Assembly (NCBI GenBank): GCA_963781105.1
Contig: CAWAED010000001.1
Coordinates: 186,001-250,000 of the forward strand
Length of the DNA stretch: 64,000 nucleotides
Direction of reading: 5' to 3'
DNA from: Palsa-295 sp963781105
GTDB taxonomy: Bacteria > Acidobacteriota > Terriglobia > Acidiferrales > UBA7541
Below the pieces are notes generated by a model, which worked only from the letters and a program-made list of their open reading frames with translations, made no database searches and was not told where the DNA came from. This document shows, one piece after another, positions 60,332 to 64,000 of the stretch; the stretch's first letter is position 1; each line of letters begins with the position of its first letter. A program made the translations under genes and the position numbers.

Positions 60332-62173
60332 GTGAACCCGCCGGGCCGAGAGCTTCCTTCCAACATGGCCGAGCAAGCGCAACGCCGCGCCCCTGTGGCG
60401 CAGGCTCCGGAAACGCAGACGGACAATAATCACGCCTACGAAGAACTGCGCGAACTGATCGTCAAGCCCGAGCGGGAAGGCATCGCAGCGATCCAGGATC
60501 GCCTGGAAAATCTCGAAAAACGCACGCAGGACGTAAGCTCCGTCGTCGCCGAAGCCATTCAAATGCGCCGCGAGAAGGGCGATGACGAAGCTCTCGCCGA
60601 CGCTCTCGCTCCCACCATCCAGGAAACTCTGCGCGAATCCGTCCGCCGCGACCCGCAAGTTCTAGCCGACGCTCTCTTTCCCGTGATGGGTCCCGCGATT
60701 CGCAAATCCATAAGCGAAACTTTGCGCTCAATGTTGGAATCCTTCAACGAGGCTCTGGAGCACAGCCTTTCCTGGCAAGGCCTGAAGTGGCGCATCGAAT
60801 CCTTCCGCACAGGCAGACCATTCGCGGAAATCGTGATGATGCACAGCCTCCTCTATCGCGTCGAACAAGTTTTCTTGATTCATCGCGAAACCGGCTTGGT
60901 CCTCAGCCACGTCGTCGCTCCCACCGCCGCTTCGCAGGATGCGGACATGGTCGCGGGACTGCTGTCCGCCATCCAGCAGTTCGCTCGCGATTCCTTCACG
61001 CCGGAAAAGACCGAAACTCTGGGAAATATGACGTTCGAAGAACTGCAGATTCGCGTGGTCACAGGACCCGGCGCCGTGATCGCCGCGGCTATCCGCGGAC
61101 ACGCGCCGGAAAGCTACAGCGTCGCCATGGACGAAGCGCTCGAAGACATCCAGCGCTTCTACGGCTCCGCGCTCGCAAATTTCAAAGGCGATGCCGCTCC
61201 ATTCCGTTCCGCCGAAGATCGCATCGCGAAGCTGCTGGAAACGCAATACCGCGAAAAGCCAGCCGAGAAGCAAAAACCACGCGCCGCGATTATCGCCGGA
61301 GCCGTGGCCGCAGCGATTCTGCTCACGTGGGGCATCTACTCGACATACTTGCTCGTCGAGTGGTCGCGCTTCCTGCACCAACTGCGTCAACAACCCGGCA
61401 TCGTCGTCGTTTCCTACTCCAAAGACGGTCGCACGTTTCACATTCAAGGATTCCGCGATCCGCTCTCCGAAGATCCCAGACAACTCATATCGCAAGCCGG
61501 TCTTGATCCGGATCGCGCCGATCTGCAATTGGCCCCGTATTATTCGCTCGACGACGCCATCGTCGCCAAACGCGCCAACGCCCTCTTGGATCCTCCCGCC
61601 AGCGTGAAACTCACCGCCAAAGACGGCGCGCTCGACGCCGCAGGCGCCGCCCCGCAGCTATGGATCACACGCTTCGAAGAAAGAGGCCCCTGGATTGCCG
61701 GCGTCAGCAAACTGGACGAATCCCACTTGCAGAATTCCACCGTCCAGGAATTGAATTCGCAAAAATCCGCCATTGAATCAATCGCACTGCTCTTCCCTCT
61801 CGGCCGCGCCGAACTAGAACCCGGACAAGAAGCCACTCTCGCGCAAGCCGAAAAGGAAATTCGTAACCTCGTCACGCAGGCGGCGCACCTGGGGGAAGCC
61901 GTCAGCGTTGACTTGATCGGCCACACCGATAGCACCGGCGTCGAGGCTGCCAATCTCCCCCTCAGCCAGCAGCGCGCCGATCAAATTCGCGGCAGCCTCT
62001 TGCGTAACGGCGTCAAGGAAGTGAATCTTCGCCCGCGCGGCGTTGGCACCACGCAGCCGCTGCGCAGCGAGGAAACCGAGGACGGCCGCCGCCTCAATCG
62101 CAGCGTCACCTTCAAAATCTATTTCAGCGCCGCACCCGGCAGCGCATCCTCCGGCGCTGCTCCGGAAAACTGA
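60332..62173 (+). CDS. Transmembrane roadblock-like/OmpA-type protein
   Basis: A 613-residue protein starting at a GTG with GGGAGG before it (ATG at 60365 is an alternative). Residues 35-150 are helical and coil-forming. Residues about 163-288 show an alpha-beta-beta-alpha-beta-beta-alpha pattern (VEQVFLIHRETGLVLSHVVA, then DADMVAGLLSAIQQFARD, then ELQIRVVTGPGAVIAAAIRG) resembling Roadblock/LC7 domains; this is inference. A membrane helix lies at about 318-341. Residues 345-460 form a periplasmic region, possibly BON-like repeats. Residues about 480-600 are an OmpA peptidoglycan-binding domain with VDLIGHTDSTGVEAANLPLS and DGRRLNRSVTF. It would span the inner membrane. Confidence 0.85.
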   Translation: MNPPGRELPSNMAEQAQRRAPVAQAPETQTDNNHAYEELRELIVKPEREGIAAIQDRLENLEKRTQDVSSVVAEAIQMRREKGDDEALADALAPTIQETLRESVRRDPQVLADALFPVMGPAIRKSISETLRSMLESFNEALEHSLSWQGLKWRIESFRTGRPFAEIVMMHSLLYRVEQVFLIHRETGLVLSHVVAPTAASQDADMVAGLLSAIQQFARDSFTPEKTETLGNMTFEELQIRVVTGPGAVIAAAIRGHAPESYSVAMDEALEDIQRFYGSALANFKGDAAPFRSAEDRIAKLLETQYREKPAEKQKPRAAIIAGAVAAAILLTWGIYSTYLLVEWSRFLHQLRQQPGIVVVSYSKDGRTFHIQGFRDPLSEDPRQLISQAGLDPDRADLQLAPYYSLDDAIVAKRANALLDPPASVKLTAKDGALDAAGAAPQLWITRFEERGPWIAGVSKLDESHLQNSTVQELNSQKSAIESIALLFPLGRAELEPGQEATLAQAEKEIRNLVTQAAHLGEAVSVDLIGHTDSTGVEAANLPLSQQRADQIRGSLLRNGVKEVNLRPRGVGTTQPLRSEETEDGRRLNRSVTFKIYFSAAPGSASSGAAPEN

Positions 62174-62185
62174 GCCGAAATCGCC

Positions 62186-62683
62186 ATGCTCCAGAAGAAA
62201 GTCTGCATGCTCGGTTCTTTCTCCGTAGGCAAGACCAGCCTCGTCCGGCGATTCATCGAAAGCATTTTCGATGAAACGTACCACACCACCATCGGCGTCA
62301 AAGTAGACAAGAAAATCATGAAAGTGAACGCCGAAGACGTCACCTTGATGCTCTGGGACATTTACGGCGAAGACGTTTTTCAGAAGATGCGCATGTCCTA
62401 TCTGCGCGGCATGTCCGGTTATCTCCTCGTCGTGGATGGCACTCGTCGCCAAACACTTGCAGACGCACTCGCCCTGCATGAACGAATCGTCCAAACGATC
62501 GGAAAGCTTCCCGCTGTGCTGGTCCTCAATAAAGACGATCTAAAGGACCAATGGGAAATTGACCCCGCCCAGGAAGCGACACTCACTGAAAATGGCTGGA
62601 CCGTTCGGCACACCAGTGCGAAGACCGGTGAAGCGGTCGAAAGCGTTTTCCTCCACCTCGGGCAAGCAATGCTGGCCGGCTAA
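62186..62683 (+). CDS. Ras-like small GTPase
   Basis: A 165-residue small GTPase with all G motifs: G1 GSFSVGKTS (10-18), switch-I Thr35 in YHTTIG, G3 in WDIYGE (58-62), G4 NKDD (115-118), and G5 TSAK (143-146). The residue at the Ras Gln61 position is Glu62 in this protein, so intrinsic hydrolysis may be slow and need a partner protein. There is no membrane anchor or C-terminal cysteine. It follows the OmpA-type gene after 12 nt and abuts the kinase gene. Related to bacterial Ras-like groups such as MglA/Rup, but the subgroup is not determined. Confidence 0.9.
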   Translation: MLQKKVCMLGSFSVGKTSLVRRFIESIFDETYHTTIGVKVDKKIMKVNAEDVTLMLWDIYGEDVFQKMRMSYLRGMSGYLLVVDGTRRQTLADALALHERIVQTIGKLPAVLVLNKDDLKDQWEIDPAQEATLTENGWTVRHTSAKTGEAVESVFLHLGQAMLAG

Positions 62684-64000
62684 ATGCACTCGAGCTCCAT
62701 TTTTGAATCGCTTTTCGCCGCGCAGGGCTACGCCCTGTTTGAACATCTCGGCGATGGCAATTTCCGCGTCATAGGCAGTTCGCCGTCCTGGTGCGTGGAC
62801 ATCTGGGGCGCACAGCCTGTAGGCGAGGAAATTATCCGCTTGGGCGATAATTCACCATTCCTCGAGAACTTCCTTTTCGAAGCGGGCGAATTCTGGAATT
62901 CCAAGCCTACAGGCTCGCTGAATTCCGGCAATTGGATTGAGCGCGGCGCCTCCGCGAAAGACACTCCTCTTGAAGCCTCGGCCTACTTGCTCGAAAGAAA
63001 GCAGATTCTCATCGTTCGTAATCTCTCTGAGACATTCGCACAGCAACAAGCCTGGTTCCAGACCGCTCGCAATTCCCTTCTCGAACACGAAAAACTCATC
63101 AAGGAAATCCAGAAGAAGGAAATCCTGCTGCATTGCATCGTTCACGATCTCACCCAGCCTCTCAGCGCCATGAACGGGGTATTCTCTCTTCTCAAGCGCG
63201 AAGCCCTGGCCCCGGCGCTGAAGAAATATGTCATCTCCGGCGAACGCGAATCGCAGCGCCAGGAACTGATGATCCGCGGGATTCTAGAAGCATTCTCCGG
63301 CGAGCTCGCCGCTCAACAAACTAAAGATGCCACCGCAACAGAAGTTCCGGACTTGCTGGCCTGTGCGAAACAAGTGATTGAAGAATTCTCGACTGCCTTT
63401 CGTGAACGCGGCGTCCGTCTGCGCCTCGATCCGCGCACGAATATCTCACGCGACTGGCACGTAATGGGCGATGCTGCGCGCCTCGATCGCATCTTCGGCA
63501 ACTTGCTGGAAAACGCGATGCGGTACACGCCGAAAGCCTCAACCGTTACCATCGGCCTGGAAGATCAAGGCACTTGTGTGCTCGCCTTTGTGGACGACGA
63601 GGGTCCCGGACTGCCTCCCGGCCAACGCGCAGATCAGCTTTTTGCGCTCTTCGCGAAGGGTAAGTCAAACGCGGGCAAGGCCGGCCTCGGGCTCTATTTC
63701 TGCAAGATCACCGTCGAGCGCTGGGGCGGCACAATTGGGGCACTAACTCGCGAGCCGCACGGCTCGCGATTCTGGTTCCGACTGCCTCGCGCGGCGAAGA
63801 GCGTCGAAGCGCTGAAACCCGAAGCTGGCGAAAAATCTTCTCGCAAAGAAAAATCTCGCGAAAGAGGCAAAGCCGAAAAGCCGCTGCGCATCCTCGTCGC
63901 CGACGATGCCGAGCTAAACCGCGATCTCGTCATCGAATTACTCCAAAAGCGCGGACATTCCGCGCAAGCCGTCGCCGACGGCCGTGCAGCTCTCGCGGCA
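62684..64000 (+). CDS. Hybrid histidine kinase (partial)
   Basis: The frame opens at ATG 62684, directly after the GTPase stop, and runs past the window end (439 codons visible). Residues 1-115 form an N-terminal sensor domain of unclear type, without membrane helices. A coiled linker (about 118-148) leads to the H-box with His154 in LLHCIVHDLTQPLSAMNGVF, the N-box LLENAMRYTP, and the G-boxes DEGPGLP and GLGLYFCKI. A basic linker (about 375-402) joins a receiver domain starting RILVADDAELNRDL, whose phosphorylated Asp lies beyond the window. Probably cytoplasmic and linked to the GTPase module. Confidence 0.88.
   Translation, partial: MHSSSIFESLFAAQGYALFEHLGDGNFRVIGSSPSWCVDIWGAQPVGEEIIRLGDNSPFLENFLFEAGEFWNSKPTGSLNSGNWIERGASAKDTPLEASAYLLERKQILIVRNLSETFAQQQAWFQTARNSLLEHEKLIKEIQKKEILLHCIVHDLTQPLSAMNGVFSLLKREALAPALKKYVISGERESQRQELMIRGILEAFSGELAAQQTKDATATEVPDLLACAKQVIEEFSTAFRERGVRLRLDPRTNISRDWHVMGDAARLDRIFGNLLENAMRYTPKASTVTIGLEDQGTCVLAFVDDEGPGLPPGQRADQLFALFAKGKSNAGKAGLGLYFCKITVERWGGTIGALTREPHGSRFWFRLPRAAKSVEALKPEAGEKSSRKEKSRERGKAEKPLRILVADDAELNRDLVIELLQKRGHSAQAVADGRAALAA

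Overview
The window looks like chromosomal DNA of an acidobacterium (Acidobacteriota, probably class Terriglobia). It is moderately G+C-rich and gene-dense. Several small proteins resemble acidobacterial lineage families (DUF5818-like, DUF6677-like, an Hfq-like protein with long tails, a TPR-type C-terminus at the left edge). The assignment rests on recognised families, not on a marker-gene tree.

Region 1 (1-15.9 kb) is mostly housekeeping. After a degraded mobile-element scar next to tRNA-Thr(CGT) come an M24 peptidase, a frameshifted DUF167 gene, a metallophosphoesterase, YggS, thymidylate kinase plus DNA polymerase III delta', an Hfq-like protein, a thioesterase/SDR pair, BshA of bacillithiol synthesis, a secreted DUF5818-like protein behind a possible sigma-54 promoter, a LytS-type kinase, GTP cyclohydrolase II and ThiS.

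Region 2 (15.9-41.8 kb) holds two convergent sets of respiratory complex I genes. Cluster 1 (+ strand) is nuoA-C-D-EF-G-H-J-K-L-M-N, with NuoE and NuoF fused. Cluster 2 (- strand) is nuoA-C-D-H-J-K-L-M-N, without the NADH module, and runs into ATP synthase Fo genes atpZ-atpI-atpB-atpE. Both clusters lack nuoB and nuoI at the places where these usually sit, so both complexes must take these subunits from elsewhere if they are functional. The c subunit carries most of the residues of a sodium-binding site.

Region 3 (41.9-56.3 kb) has a purA-moeA-moaC-response regulator-mog run (molybdenum cofactor), an ABC exporter, 3-methyladenine glycosylase, thioredoxin, glycogen synthase, rsmA, a glycerophosphodiesterase and malate synthase.

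Region 4 (56.4-64 kb) holds two envelope-signalling modules. The first combines a LiaF-like membrane protein with a LytS kinase and a LytTR regulator. The second is a four-gene cassette: a coiled-coil protein; a transmembrane protein joining a roadblock-like cytoplasmic domain to an OmpA-type peptidoglycan-binding domain; a Ras-like small GTPase; and a hybrid histidine kinase cut by the window edge. This last cassette is the strongest candidate for an undescribed system: it could link a cytoplasmic GTPase switch to the cell wall and to phosphorelay signalling.
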